A DNA stretch of 64,000 bases from VAZQ01 sp963702695 (GCA_963702695.1 CAVPDS010000007.1:1-64000), one strand, 5' to 3'; numbered from the stretch's first letter, positions 7,495 to 16,789 are shown. Program-made: numbers and translations. The notes: generated by a model not told the origin, from the sequence alone.

Positions 7495-8535
7495 ATGAAG
7501 ATCAGCATCCCGATAATCATGATCGCCGGTTTGATATCCATGCCACACGCGCAGGCACAATCCGTCGAGCAGTTCTACAAGGGCAAATCCCTCACCATCC
7601 TGGTCGGCAATTCGCCGGGCGGCATCAACGATATTTCGGCGCGGCTGCTCGCGCGGCATATCGGCCGCTTCATCCCCGGCAATCCCGGCGCCGTGGTGCA
7701 GAACAATCCCGGCGCCGGTGGCGTGATCACGGCCAACCGGCTCTATCACAATGCCGAGAAGGACGGCACCGTGATCGCCAAGTTCGAGCGCGCGGTGCCA
7801 CAGCTCGCCATCCAGGGCGACCCGAACGCCCAGTTCGATCCGACCAAGTTTCTCTGGCTCGGCAGCATGTCGTCCTATGCCGACGATGCCTATCTGCTCG
7901 CCATCAATGCCAGCAATCCGGTGAAATCCGTCGACGAGATCAAGCCGGGCGGCGGCATGTCGGTCACGCTCGGCGCCGACGCCTCGGCGTCGAGCAACCT
8001 CATTTTCGCGATGATCGCCAAGGAAGTGCTCGGGCTCAACATCAAGATCGTGCGCGGCTATACCGGCGCGGCCCGCATGTTCCTGGCGATGCAGAGCGGC
8101 GAGCTCGACGGCCAGTACGTGGGGCTCTCCTCGATCAAGAGCGGCCAACGCGACCTCTACAACAAACACGCCTTCCGCGCGCTGATGGCGTTCGGCCGCA
8201 CCGCGCGCCATCCCGAATTCCCCGACATTCCGATCGGCCGCGAGATGACGAAGGACAAGAACGCGCTTTCGCTGATCGACTTCGCCGAGATCCCGTTCTT
8301 CATGGCGCTTCCCTTCGCGGCGCCGCCGGGCGTCCCGCCGGATCGTGCCAAGGCCTTGCAGACGGCGTTCATGGCGATGTGCAAGGACAAGGCGTTCCTC
8401 GACGACGCCGCCAAGATCGGCGTCGACATCAGCCCGATCGACGGCGACGGCGTCTTGAAAATGCTGGCGCGGCTCTCCGCCACGCCAAAGGACGTGATCG
8501 CCCGCTACAACGCCATCAGCGGAGAGAAGAAATAG
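7495..8535 (+). CDS. TctC/Bug-family tripartite tricarboxylate transporter receptor
   Basis: A 346-residue periplasmic solute receptor. Start chosen at ATG 7495, preceded by AGAGGAG; it gives a clean signal peptide (MKISIPIIMIAGLISMPHAQ) cleaved after AQA. The mature part has the family pattern: FYKGKSLTILVGNSPGG, an NNPGAGGVITANRLY loop, and a C-terminal Pro-rich domain with FAAPPGVPPDRAKAL. Such receptors capture organic acids for TctAB permeases, but no TctA or TctB lies nearby, as is usual for the large orphan Bug sets of rhizobial and burkholderial genomes. Substrate unknown. Confidence 0.85.
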   Translation: MKISIPIIMIAGLISMPHAQAQSVEQFYKGKSLTILVGNSPGGINDISARLLARHIGRFIPGNPGAVVQNNPGAGGVITANRLYHNAEKDGTVIAKFERAVPQLAIQGDPNAQFDPTKFLWLGSMSSYADDAYLLAINASNPVKSVDEIKPGGGMSVTLGADASASSNLIFAMIAKEVLGLNIKIVRGYTGAARMFLAMQSGELDGQYVGLSSIKSGQRDLYNKHAFRALMAFGRTARHPEFPDIPIGREMTKDKNALSLIDFAEIPFFMALPFAAPPGVPPDRAKALQTAFMAMCKDKAFLDDAAKIGVDISPIDGDGVLKMLARLSATPKDVIARYNAISGEKK

Positions 8536-8618
8536 ACAGCAACGCGGCCGCCATCAGCGTCACGCCCGGCGTCGCGCCCGGCATCCGGTCTGTCTCGCTT
8601 TGATCGACCAAAATGAAG

Positions 8619-8641
8619 ATGGCCGGGACAAGCCCGGCCAT
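8619..8641. terminator. hairpin between convergent genes
   Basis: A perfect stem ATGGCCGGG / CCCGGCCAT with loop ACAAG, in the gap between the TctC-like gene and the converging cupin gene. It also belongs to a dispersed palindrome family seen in related genomes, so terminator function is inference. Confidence 0.45.
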
Positions 8642-8674
8642 GACGCTGGCGAAAGCGCAGCGCGTGAGCCGCAA

Positions 8675-9196
8675 TCATACCTTCTCGAGAATCCGGTCCT
8701 GCTTGCGGAAGTGATAGCGCGGGAGGTTGTCGAGATCGGTGCCGGTCACGCGGATGACCCAGGCCTTCTCTGGATGTGCGGTCGAATGGATCACGCCGGG
8801 GCCGTAGGCCTTGGTCTGTCCGGGGCCGAGCGCGTATTTGCTGGCGGCTTCGAGCACCATGGCGTCTTCGCCCTCGGGATTGACGCGCCGCCATTCCGTC
8901 ATCTCGGTGAGGTTGCGCGCGTTGCCATAGATCGCCCATGAGGTGCCGTGGCTGTGCGGCTTACCGGCCTTGTTGCCCTCCTGCACGTGCGCGAGCACAT
9001 AGAAATCGGTCTCGGGGTCGTGATGCAGCACGCGCTTGCCAACCGGCGTATCGTCGCTGAAGGTATCCGCAACGAAGGCCGGATTGACCAGCAATTGCGA
9101 AAGATGCTGCGCGATTTGCGGCAACGCATTCGCAAGGGGCTGCGCTTTGAGGGCATCGCGGGTGTCGGTGCAGAACTCGTCGAGCGTATAGGCCAT
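8675..9196 (-). CDS. cupin protein, cysteine dioxygenase-like
   Basis: A 173-residue cytoplasmic protein. Start at ATG 9196 is preferred because GGAG lies six bases upstream. The cupin core carries the metal-ligand pair H-x-H in GKPHSHGTSWAIYG and a later histidine in YGPGVIHSTAHP, as in cysteine and 3-mercaptopropionate dioxygenases, although the usual glutamate after H-x-H is absent. It may oxidise a small thiol or another polar substrate with iron. It is convergent with the TctC-like gene; no partner gene in its own operon is seen. Substrate not determinable. Confidence 0.65.
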   Translation of the reverse strand: MAYTLDEFCTDTRDALKAQPLANALPQIAQHLSQLLVNPAFVADTFSDDTPVGKRVLHHDPETDFYVLAHVQEGNKAGKPHSHGTSWAIYGNARNLTEMTEWRRVNPEGEDAMVLEAASKYALGPGQTKAYGPGVIHSTAHPEKAWVIRVTGTDLDNLPRYHFRKQDRILEKV

Positions 9197-9358
9197 CGTT
9201 GTCTCCATCATGCATGATCCCGAAACAGACTTCTCGGACAAGATCATGCGGCTGAGCAAGGCTTCCGGGTCACCCTAACCTACACCAACTCTGAAATTTA
9301 CGCACCCACCGCCGAGCGCTACCATGGTGCGTCTGCGACGCGACGCAAAGAGGCACAA

Positions 9359-10336
9359 ATGCGAAAAAACTGGATCTGGGTGCTGTTTGGCCTCCTGGCC
9401 GCGATGACGCTCGCAGCCAGACCCGGCGTCGCCCAGGAACCCTTCCCCACGCGGACCGTCAGGGTCGTCGTCCCCGCGGCGGCGGGCTCCACCACCGACA
9501 CCCTGGCGCGTCTGGTCGCGGAGCGGCTCACCCAGACCTGGAGCAAGTCGGTGATCGTGGAAAACATCGCCGGCGGCGCGATGAACATCGGTGCGACCAA
9601 TGTCTTCCGCGCGCCCCCCGACGGATACACGATGATGGTCGCGCCGCCGGCGCCGCTCTCGTTCAATGACCTGCTCTACAAGGACCTGAGTTACGTCCCG
9701 ACGCAATTCGTCCCGATCACGCTGCTGGCGACGATCCCGAACATCCTGGTCGTCAGCAAGGCATTGCCGGTCACCACGCTCAAGGAGCTCATCGCCTACG
9801 GCAAGACCAATCCCGGCAAGCTCTCATACGCATCCCAGGGCGTAGGCTCGACCGCGCACCTCTCGGCGAGCCAACTCGAGGTGCTCGGCGGCATCAAGAT
9901 GGTGCATGTGCCGTATCGCGGCGCGCAGCCGGCGCTCACCGACGTGCTGGCCGGTCATGTCGATCTGTTCTTCGATACGTTGACCACATCGGTGCCGCTC
10001 TATCGCGACAACAAGGTGAAAATCCTCGCTACTGCCGATCTCAAACGTGCCCCCGCCTTACCGGAGGTCCCGACGTTTTCGGAAGCGGGGCTGCCCGGTT
10101 TCCGCTCGATCACGTGGTTCGGGCTGGTCGCACCGCCACAGACGCCCGACGCGATCGCGGACAAGATCAACCGCGATGTGGTGGACATTCTCAAGCGCCC
10201 GGATGTCAGCGAGCGGCTCGCTCAGCTCTCACTCGACGTCGGCGCCACCAGCCGCGCCGATGCCGCAAAATTCTTCGCGGAGGAAACCGCGCTCTGGAGC
10301 AGGGTGATCAAGGAAGCTGACATCCCGCAGCAGTAG
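9359..10336 (+). CDS. TctC/Bug-family tripartite tricarboxylate transporter receptor
   Basis: A 325-residue periplasmic receptor with signal peptide MRKNWIWVLFGLLAAMTLAA and cleavage near GVAQ. It shows the family marks PTRTVRVVVPAAAGSTTDTL, the conserved FRAPPDGYTMM, SYASQGVGSTAHLS and VPYRGAQPALTDVLAGHVDLFFD. It differs clearly from the receptor at 7495, so the two are not a recent duplication. No TctAB permease is nearby. It probably binds a carboxylated metabolite. Confidence 0.9.
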   Translation: MRKNWIWVLFGLLAAMTLAARPGVAQEPFPTRTVRVVVPAAAGSTTDTLARLVAERLTQTWSKSVIVENIAGGAMNIGATNVFRAPPDGYTMMVAPPAPLSFNDLLYKDLSYVPTQFVPITLLATIPNILVVSKALPVTTLKELIAYGKTNPGKLSYASQGVGSTAHLSASQLEVLGGIKMVHVPYRGAQPALTDVLAGHVDLFFDTLTTSVPLYRDNKVKILATADLKRAPALPEVPTFSEAGLPGFRSITWFGLVAPPQTPDAIADKINRDVVDILKRPDVSERLAQLSLDVGATSRADAAKFFAEETALWSRVIKEADIPQQ

Positions 10337-10395
10337 GCGAAAACTTACCACGACAGGGCATCATCCTAAATCCGAAGGGAGACCTCGCATCCCGA

Positions 10396-10430
10396 TCGTC
10401 CCCACTTTCGCCTTTTGCGGGGACCGACGA
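10396..10430. terminator. possible bidirectional terminator hairpin
   Basis: Arms ATCGTCCCC and GGGGACCGACGAT (imperfect, with a small bulge) enclose a pyrimidine-rich loop between the converging receptor genes ending at 10336 and 10439. Weak evidence. Confidence 0.3.
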
Positions 10431-10438
10431 TGCTCGAG

Positions 10439-11335
10439 CTACAACAGGCCCGCGGTCTGATATGCCGCAAGCGCCCCACGATGGAGTGACACGCCGCCGA
10501 ATTCAAGTGCGGCCACGCCCTGCGCACGCAGCGGCGCGAACAGCTCCGCCAATCCCGCGAACAATGGGTTGAGCCGGCCGAGTTCTTCACCATCCTGGAT
10601 GATCGCGCTGACAGCGGCACCCACCAGCGCCTCCGAGGTGCGGGCATGCGTGACCAGCACATTCACGACCGCGACTTGCGCCACTTCCCCCGCCTGTCCG
10701 TGGACCGCGCCCGCACGCATCACCGTTGGCCGGTAATACGACACGGACTTCACGACCGTATTCAACTGCCCGGTGTCATAAGTCAGAACCCGCAAATCAA
10801 CACGCGCGGCGAGGTCGGTCATCACCTTGTTCGGGATCGGGCACTGGAACTGAGCCTCGACCTCGCCGTTTGCGAGCGCCTCTGCCCCGGCGGCGAAATC
10901 GAGATAGACCGGCTCGATGTCGGCCATGCTCATGCCAAGCGCGCCGAAGATGGTGTGCACGTGCTGCACCATGCCGCTGGTGCGCAAGCCCACCGCCACC
11001 CGACGCCCGCGCAACTCGTTGATCGAGCGGATCGGGACCTCCGCGCGCACGATGAAGAACAGCGGCCCGGCATTCATCGGCGCCGCCATCCGCAGCTCGA
11101 TCGGCCGGGAGAACGGCGGCTCGCCGCGCTTGGCGCGGCCGATCCAGTTCGACGCCATGAAGCCAAACTCGATCGCGCCGACGTCAAGCCGGTTGGCATT
11201 CTCGATGCTTGCGGAATTCGACTCCTCGACCACGACCGGCGCGAGCTCAGGACGCCGTTCGAAGATCGTCGCGAGCGCCCGTCCCTGGCTGTGGAAGGTG
11301 CCGTCCCGTTCCGACGTGCCGATTTGCACAGTCAT
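10439..11335 (-). CDS. TAXI-family TRAP transporter solute-binding protein, no leader
   Basis: A 298-residue protein of the TAXI (TRAP-associated extracytoplasmic immunogenic) type: an initial IGTSERDGTFHSQGRALA strand-loop, NANRLDVGAIEFGFM, a central INELRGRRVAVGLRTSGMVQH and SMADIEPVYLDF. TAXI proteins normally have a signal peptide and work with a fused TRAP permease. Here the frame begins directly with the mature-like part and no permease is nearby. It may be a cytoplasmic sensor, or its leader may be coded upstream in another frame. Family assignment is fairly sure, role is not. Confidence 0.75.
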   Translation of the reverse strand: MTVQIGTSERDGTFHSQGRALATIFERRPELAPVVVEESNSASIENANRLDVGAIEFGFMASNWIGRAKRGEPPFSRPIELRMAAPMNAGPLFFIVRAEVPIRSINELRGRRVAVGLRTSGMVQHVHTIFGALGMSMADIEPVYLDFAAGAEALANGEVEAQFQCPIPNKVMTDLAARVDLRVLTYDTGQLNTVVKSVSYYRPTVMRAGAVHGQAGEVAQVAVVNVLVTHARTSEALVGAAVSAIIQDGEELGRLNPLFAGLAELFAPLRAQGVAALEFGGVSLHRGALAAYQTAGLL

Positions 11336-11356
11336 GCGCGAACGACCATGCGCGCG

Positions 11357-12244
11357 TCACTTCCCATCGTCGGCCTTGAGCCATGATCGCGCCATCACTT
11401 TCTTCTGCAGCTCGGCATCGACGTACGGTGCGATGAGATGCAGATAGGCGTAGCGCACCTGCTGATACTCGAACGGGCAGCGCTCCGCCCTCTCCTTCGG
11501 CAGGTACTTGGCCGCGAAATCCTTGAACACCGTTGGATTGGCGCCGTAGGCGATGCAAACGATGTTGTAGAAACGTTGCGCAGGCAGGCCGTGCTCATCG
11601 GCGAATTCGGAAATGTCGGCCGGAGTCTTCGCCAGACTGCCCCAGAACACTGCGGTGCCGAGCAGCGTGCGGCGCGCCACGTCGTTTCCGAACTGCAGGA
11701 GAATGAAAGCGGCAAGCTGGTCGGCGGCGTCTTCCTCGCGCCCGAACACGGGGACCTTGAGGATGTCGAACAGAGCATGTGACATTTCGTGCAGGAAGAT
11801 ATCGACAAACGGTCCCATCATCGCGTCTTCGGGCGTGACGCCATCGACGGTCGTGCCCTTCGGCCGGTTCTTGGCGATCTGATCGTCCAGCTCGTAGCAA
11901 TAGGTCAGGGTGCCGGCGGTGTACCACGCATTGACGACGCCATCGCAACCCTGAAGCTTGATCGAAAGCTTGCGCGGCAGCCGCAGTGGACTCAGGAACT
12001 CGCGCATGTCTTCCAGCACGCGCCGCTTCTTGAGCCGGTCATAGATCGGCCGAAGCGCCCCGTTGGTGGGCTCGACGTAGGCCGTTTCCAGCATGTTCGT
12101 GGAGCCGCCCAAGAGAAGCGGAAGCGCCGCGCTCGGCGGCGGGCTCGGCGGCGCGTTCTCGACCTGCGCTTGGGCTGTGGCCCAAAGCAAAGCGCTCCCG
12201 GCCACAACAGCGGCCGCCCTGCGCCAGTGCGCGACAGAGATCAT
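11357..12244 (-). CDS. DUF4344-type putative zinc metallopeptidase, exported
   Basis: A 295-residue protein from ATG 12244, behind a purine-rich GGAGGGGAAG. The N-terminus MISVAHWRRAAAVVAGSALL to ATAQAQ is a signal peptide. The mature part has the gluzincin-like motif HEMSH (in DIFLHEMSHALFDI) followed after about 11 residues by GREEDAADQLAAF, which supplies the third metal ligand, the arrangement of the DUF4344 family. Conserved cysteines around GCDGV and TLTYCYE may form a disulfide. It is probably periplasmic. Substrate unknown. Confidence 0.8.
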   Translation of the reverse strand: MISVAHWRRAAAVVAGSALLWATAQAQVENAPPSPPPSAALPLLLGGSTNMLETAYVEPTNGALRPIYDRLKKRRVLEDMREFLSPLRLPRKLSIKLQGCDGVVNAWYTAGTLTYCYELDDQIAKNRPKGTTVDGVTPEDAMMGPFVDIFLHEMSHALFDILKVPVFGREEDAADQLAAFILLQFGNDVARRTLLGTAVFWGSLAKTPADISEFADEHGLPAQRFYNIVCIAYGANPTVFKDFAAKYLPKERAERCPFEYQQVRYAYLHLIAPYVDAELQKKVMARSWLKADDGK

Positions 12245-12438
12245 GTCGGACTTCCCCTCCGTTCGACCATGCTTCCAAAAGCATATCGGGAAACGATGCG
12301 GGATGGGAAGCAGGACGCCGCAATCATCGCCGCGGATTGCTCGCAGCGTCTGCGGCCGCTCGTGCCGCAGTACACCATTCACTTCATGGTGCGCTGCGGT
12401 GGAAATGAGCGGCCGACGATTGGCGGATGAAGCGAGAC

Positions 12439-13356
12439 TCAGTGCGCCGACAGCGCCGACGCGGCCGGCGCGGTCGACGGTGTCTCCATGGCAGCGATAC
12501 GGCTCTTCACGGCCTTCTGCACCTTCTCGAACGCCCGCACCTCGATCTGCCGCACGCGTTCGCGCGAAACCCCGAACTCGGCCGCCAGGTCTTCCAGCGT
12601 CATCGGGTCGTCGGCGAGCCGGCGCGCCTCGAAGATGCGGCGCTCGCGCTCGTTGAGAACCGAGAGCGCCTCGCCCAGCGCCTTGCGGCGGTTGTCGGAC
12701 TCTTCGCTTTCGGCGAGCCGCGACTCCTGGCTGGTGCTGTCGTCGACCAGCCAGTCCTGCCACTCGCCGGAATCGCCCTCTTCCCGGATCGGCGCATTGA
12801 GCGACACGTCGCCGCCAAGCCGGCGGTTCATGTCAACCACGTCCTGCTCGGTGACGCCGAGCCGCTTGGCGATGAGCTTCACCTGGTCGGGACGCAGGTC
12901 GCCCTCTTCGAGGGCTGAAATCTTGCTCTTGGCCTTGCGCAGGTTGAAGAACAGCTTCTTCTGGTTCGCGGTGGTGCCCATCTTCACCAGCGACCACGAA
13001 CGCAGGATGTATTCCTGGATCGCCGCCTTGATCCACCACATCGCATAGGTGGCGAGGCGGAAGCCCTTTTCGGGTTCGAAACGCTTGACCGCCTGCATCA
13101 GGCCGACATTGCCCTCGGAGATTACCTCTGAGATGGGCAGGCCGTAGCCGCGATAGCCCATGGCGATCTTGGCAACCAGGCGTAAGTGGCTGGTGACGAG
13201 CCGGTGCGCCGCGTCGCGGTCGGCGTGCTCGCGCCAGCTCTTGGCCAGCATGTATTCCTCCTGCGGTTCCAGCATCGGAAACCGCCGGATTTCTTCCAAA
13301 TACCGGGTGAGACCGGATTCGGCCGTAAGGATCGGTAAGGCCGCGGAACGGGCCAT
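12439..13356 (-). CDS. rpoH: RNA polymerase sigma-32 factor
   Basis: A 305-residue sigma factor of the RpoH group, directing RNA polymerase to heat-shock promoters. Region 2 includes LRLVAKIAMGYRGYGLPISE and the -10-recognising RLATYAMWWIKAAIQEYIL. The RpoH-box stretch between regions 2 and 3 includes QKKLFFNLRKAK. Region 4 holds a helix-turn-helix in TLEDLAAEFGVSRERVRQIE. Length matches the family. It lies downstream of rluD on the same strand with a 200-base gap that should hold its own promoter, a pairing common in Hyphomicrobiales. Many of these bacteria have more than one rpoH copy. Confidence 0.97.
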   Translation of the reverse strand: MARSAALPILTAESGLTRYLEEIRRFPMLEPQEEYMLAKSWREHADRDAAHRLVTSHLRLVAKIAMGYRGYGLPISEVISEGNVGLMQAVKRFEPEKGFRLATYAMWWIKAAIQEYILRSWSLVKMGTTANQKKLFFNLRKAKSKISALEEGDLRPDQVKLIAKRLGVTEQDVVDMNRRLGGDVSLNAPIREEGDSGEWQDWLVDDSTSQESRLAESEESDNRRKALGEALSVLNERERRIFEARRLADDPMTLEDLAAEFGVSRERVRQIEVRAFEKVQKAVKSRIAAMETPSTAPAASALSAH

Positions 13357-13569
13357 GATTGCGCCCTCCTAAAGTTGCCCCCGCGAGGCGGCGGGCGGAA
13401 CGAGACTGCCGCTTTGAGCCGACGGTGCCATTCCATGTTGCGACCGCGAAGATTGATCGCGGGTCAACGTTACAAGACAAATGTGGGCGAAAGGAAGATG
13501 CCCCGGTGTCACGTCACCGTGACCCCATCACCGACCGCAAGTCATTGACCTGCTTCAACCTTCTCGCGT

Positions 13570-14580
13570 TCAACCCGGACCGCGCTGTGCGGCGCCGAGG
13601 CTGCAATGTAAACGAGACAAGTCGGCCGGCGGTTCCGATCGGAACTCCAGTATTTGCCGCCCCGTGGGGTGCTCGAAAGCCAATAGATAAGCATGCAGGG
13701 CCTGCCGTCCAAGGGCCTGGACCGCTTCTCGCCCCTCGACGGTGAGGCGCATGGACTTCGTCAAAAATCCGGGCCCGTAGACATGGTCTCCTATGAGGGG
13801 ATGTCCAAGTGTCGCCAGATGCACGCGAATCTGGTGAGTCCGACCGGTTTCCAGCCGGCAGGCGAGCATACTGGCGACCGGCGCGCCATCCTTCCCGGAA
13901 TACCGGTGGAGGACCTCCCAGTGGGTGATCGCCTCGCGCCCATCCGCGCGGACCGTCATCTTGTCGCGGGCGTGCGGATGCCGGCCGAGCGGCTTGTCGA
14001 TCGTCCCCTTCGGCCGGTCCGGGACGCCCCAGACGAAGGCGAGATAACCGCGGCGCAGCGGCCCGGTGCGGCCGTGATCGGCGAACTGCGCTGCCAGCGC
14101 CCGGTGGGCGTGGTCGGTCTTGGCGACCACCATCAGCCCGGTCGTATCCTTGTCGAGACGGTGCACGATCCCGGGCCGCCTGACCCCGCCGATCCCGGAA
14201 AGGCTCGCGCCGCAATGGGCAATCAACGCATTGACCAGGGTGCCGGTCCAATTCCCGGCCGCCGGATGTACGACCAGGCCGCGCGGCTTGTCGATCACGA
14301 TGAGCTCGTCGTCCTCGTACACGACCTTGAGCGGGATCGCTTCGCCCGCGGGCTCGGCCGGTTCCGGCGCCGGAACCGCAAGGGCGATCGCCTCGCCGGC
14401 AGTGACGCGGCGGCCGGGGTCGCGTTCCTCACGCCCACCGGCCGTCACGGCCCCGGCGAGAATCAGCGCCTTCACGCGCGACCGCGACAGGTCCGCAATC
14501 CGGGCGGCGAGCACACGATCGAGCCGTTCCCCGGCTTCTGCAGGGGCAATCGTAAGCGTCTCGGTACGGTTCGCCGTCAT
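13570..14580 (-). CDS. rluD: RluA-family 23S rRNA pseudouridine synthase
   Basis: About 336 residues. The N-terminal S4 RNA-binding domain is seen at GERLDRVLAARIADLSRSRVK, and the catalytic domain has the HRLDKDTTGL motif with the essential aspartate, then RTHQIRVHLA. It isomerises uridines in 23S rRNA, most likely the helix 69 positions, judged by its resemblance to RluD. ATG 14580 is favoured over upstream starts because of the AAGAAGG just before it. The frame stays open upstream to 14802 without protein-like content. Neighbouring rpoH agrees with the usual order in the group. Confidence 0.9.
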   Translation of the reverse strand: MTANRTETLTIAPAEAGERLDRVLAARIADLSRSRVKALILAGAVTAGGREERDPGRRVTAGEAIALAVPAPEPAEPAGEAIPLKVVYEDDELIVIDKPRGLVVHPAAGNWTGTLVNALIAHCGASLSGIGGVRRPGIVHRLDKDTTGLMVVAKTDHAHRALAAQFADHGRTGPLRRGYLAFVWGVPDRPKGTIDKPLGRHPHARDKMTVRADGREAITHWEVLHRYSGKDGAPVASMLACRLETGRTHQIRVHLATLGHPLIGDHVYGPGFLTKSMRLTVEGREAVQALGRQALHAYLLAFEHPTGRQILEFRSEPPADLSRLHCSLGAAQRGPG

Positions 14581-14598
14581 CGGGCCTTCTTCGCTCAT

Positions 14599-15059
14599 CG
14601 GGCAAGGGCGTGAGAAACTCGTGCATAACCTGGCGAACTGAAATGGCACTCTGCGTCGCCGCTCGCCATGCGGGCGACGACACCTTCCAGCACTGAAATA
14701 CCAACAGACACAGGCAACTGCGCGGGCCAGCACGGCCCTCGACAGGGCTGGCTGCCCATCGTGGTGCGCCGGCCACAATGGCGCGCGCATCGCGAGCGGC
14801 ACAATCCGCAGTGTTTAGAATCAGTTGCGATCACCTTCAACGTGGCTTACGCTTCCTTTCACTGGGCTTTCTTTGCTGAGGAATGCATGCGTGAGGTTGC
14901 GCGGAACTGACGTTCTGCGAGGGGGATAAGGTGAGCTTAACCATAATTGTCTAACGCTTGGTCGCCTGGGACAGGTCGGTCCCGGGCCGACTCGCTGCGT
15001 CGCGAGGCACCGGTGGGTGCGCGCATGGAGTGAAGCTGCTCGGTAGTTGAAGCGATCCG
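14599..15059. other. gene-free gap between divergent genes
   Basis: About 460 bases between rluD and the glycosyltransferase-like gene. No protein-like frame, tRNA or strong hairpin was found. It is more AT-rich around 14870-14960 and probably holds the divergent promoters. Confidence 0.5.
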
Positions 15060-16334
15060 ATGGCAAAGCGTCTGCGTGATACCGTTCGAAGTTTGGCCAC
15101 GTCCCTGGGAGTCACGCTCTCGGGCTGGGAAAGGGGAGATTCGCCCCTGATCTACATCTGTCACGTCGAGCACGAGCACGATCGCACCTATACCGAAAAT
15201 CTGACCGATTATCTGTCCAACCGTGGTGCCGAATACCGGATCGTCGAGTTTGGCGACGATGGCCTGCGCCCGACGCTGGAAGCGTGCCTGGAAGACGCCA
15301 CCGCCATCATCGGTTTCAACTCGCAGCTCGATCATTCCTGGCTGCCCTCCGGCAGCTTCATCGAAGCCGCGGCCGAACGCGGCATCCCGGTGATCCAGTG
15401 GATCCTCGATCACCCCTCCCAGCGCTGGGAAGAATTCATCAATTCGACGCGCCGCAACTCTCGTTTCCTCTTCAATTCCTCGTATTCGGAACGCTATTTC
15501 CAGCGTTACTGCCTGCCGGGAAGTCCGACCGCATGGGTCGGCGGCGTCGGACCCAGCCGGAGATCGCGCATCGAGGGACTGTCGGAGCAGGCGTTCCGCA
15601 CCCGCCCGTTCAATTGCATGATCGCCCTCGGCCTCAAGCAGACGGGCCGCAGCGTTGCCGATACGGAGGCCGACATCGAGGCGCTCAGTCGCCCGCTGCA
15701 GCGCGCAGTCAAAGACGCCACGGCAAGCGCGCGGAACGACCTGATTGCGCCGGTCGAAACGCATCTTGACGATGCTTTACGCAGCTTCGGGGAACACGTC
15801 CCCAACTCGATCTTCAATCACTGTTTCCGTCTGGTCGAGGAATCCGTACAGATTTTCCGGCGCCGCAAGATTTTCTCGGTGGCGCGCAATTATCCCGTTC
15901 TGATCCAGTCGGACGAGACAGCAGGCGCGCTGATCTCGGGCGGAACTGCGAAGTTTGTGCCGAACGTCTCGATGCCGGCAACGCTTGCCAATATGCGCCT
16001 GTGCCGCTCGGTCTTGAGCGTGAGCTATGCCAACGACATGATCCACGACCGCACCTCGAACGGCTGCAATGCCGGCTGCGTGAACATCGTGGAGGACAAT
16101 CTGGTGCATCAGAGCGTGTTCGAGCATGGGCGCAATGCCCTGTTGTTCCGCTATGATGACGACAGTCTGGCGGAGTGCCTGGACATCGTCTGCAATGACC
16201 CGGACCGCGCCTACCGGCTCGCCGAAGCGGGAATGACGCTGCGCGACTTCCAGCCGCTCCGGTTTGGCGGCTTCGACAACATCTTTGCGCTGGCGCGGCA
16301 AGTCGTGGTGCATCCCGCCGAAGTCACTGCGTGA
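15060..16334 (+). CDS. CgeB-like glycosyltransferase family protein
   Basis: A 424-residue cytoplasmic protein. The N-terminal Rossmann-like half has strands LIYICHVEHEHDRTY, AEYRIVEFGDD and TAIIGFNSQLDH. The C-terminal part resembles the CgeB/glycosyl transferase family 1 end: MRLCRSVLSVSYANDMIHDR, an NGCNAGCVNIVEDN segment, and FEHGRNALLFRYDDDSLAECL followed by a helical LAEAG. That suggests a nucleotide-sugar-dependent glycosyltransferase, perhaps for surface polysaccharide. No Shine-Dalgarno is obvious before ATG 15060. Its stop overlaps the start of the next small membrane-protein gene, so they are coupled. Acceptor unknown. Confidence 0.6.
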   Translation: MAKRLRDTVRSLATSLGVTLSGWERGDSPLIYICHVEHEHDRTYTENLTDYLSNRGAEYRIVEFGDDGLRPTLEACLEDATAIIGFNSQLDHSWLPSGSFIEAAAERGIPVIQWILDHPSQRWEEFINSTRRNSRFLFNSSYSERYFQRYCLPGSPTAWVGGVGPSRRSRIEGLSEQAFRTRPFNCMIALGLKQTGRSVADTEADIEALSRPLQRAVKDATASARNDLIAPVETHLDDALRSFGEHVPNSIFNHCFRLVEESVQIFRRRKIFSVARNYPVLIQSDETAGALISGGTAKFVPNVSMPATLANMRLCRSVLSVSYANDMIHDRTSNGCNAGCVNIVEDNLVHQSVFEHGRNALLFRYDDDSLAECLDIVCNDPDRAYRLAEAGMTLRDFQPLRFGGFDNIFALARQVVVHPAEVTA

Positions 16335-16666
16335 ATCAAGCCGACGACGGAAAGCCGCTCGACCCCGCGGCAACGCGGGTGGTCGCGAGGGTGCGTTGGC
16401 TGATGCTGATTTCGGGTGTGACGACGCTGGTCGCGGTCGCGGCCGTGGTGGGGGTGATCGGGTATCGCCTCTGGCACGTGGGCGCCGGCGCTGTTCAGGC
16501 CGACGTGACCGCGCTGCTGCCGAAGGGCGCGCGGGTGGTCACCACCGCGGTCTCCGACGATCGCATCGTCGTGACCCTGGATGCCGGCGGCGCCATCGAA
16601 ATCCGCACCTTCGACTTGAAGACGCTGAAGCAGACCGGTCGTCTCCAGTTCGCAAACGAGCCGTAG
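16331..16666 (+). CDS. small single-span membrane protein
   Basis: A 111-residue protein starting at GTG 16331, overlapping the preceding stop by four bases. One transmembrane helix spans about residues 25-46 (WLMLISGVTTLVAVAAVVGVI), followed by a beta-rich domain (RVVTTAVSDDRIVVTLDAGG) probably in the periplasm. This layout matches a conserved alphaproteobacterial family often found near rluD and rpoH (DUF6476-like, from memory). Function unknown. Confidence 0.7.
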   Translation: MNQADDGKPLDPAATRVVARVRWLMLISGVTTLVAVAAVVGVIGYRLWHVGAGAVQADVTALLPKGARVVTTAVSDDRIVVTLDAGGAIEIRTFDLKTLKQTGRLQFANEP

Positions 16667-16680
16667 AGAACTTGCCGTAG

Positions 16681-16789
16681 CCCGGATGAGCGGAGCGAAA
16701 TCCGGGACAGCGCCAGGCGCGAATCTCGGCGCAGTGCCGCAACGTCATCACCGATCCCGGATATCGCTTCGGTCATCGGCTGCAGGCTA
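16681..16789. repeat. pair of CCCGGAT palindromes
   Basis: 16681-16706 reads CCCGGATGAGCG then GAGCGAAATCCGGG, the same dispersed element as at 7384. A diverged inverted copy follows at 16755-16789. The rest of the gap to 17029 shows no gene. Confidence 0.75.
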
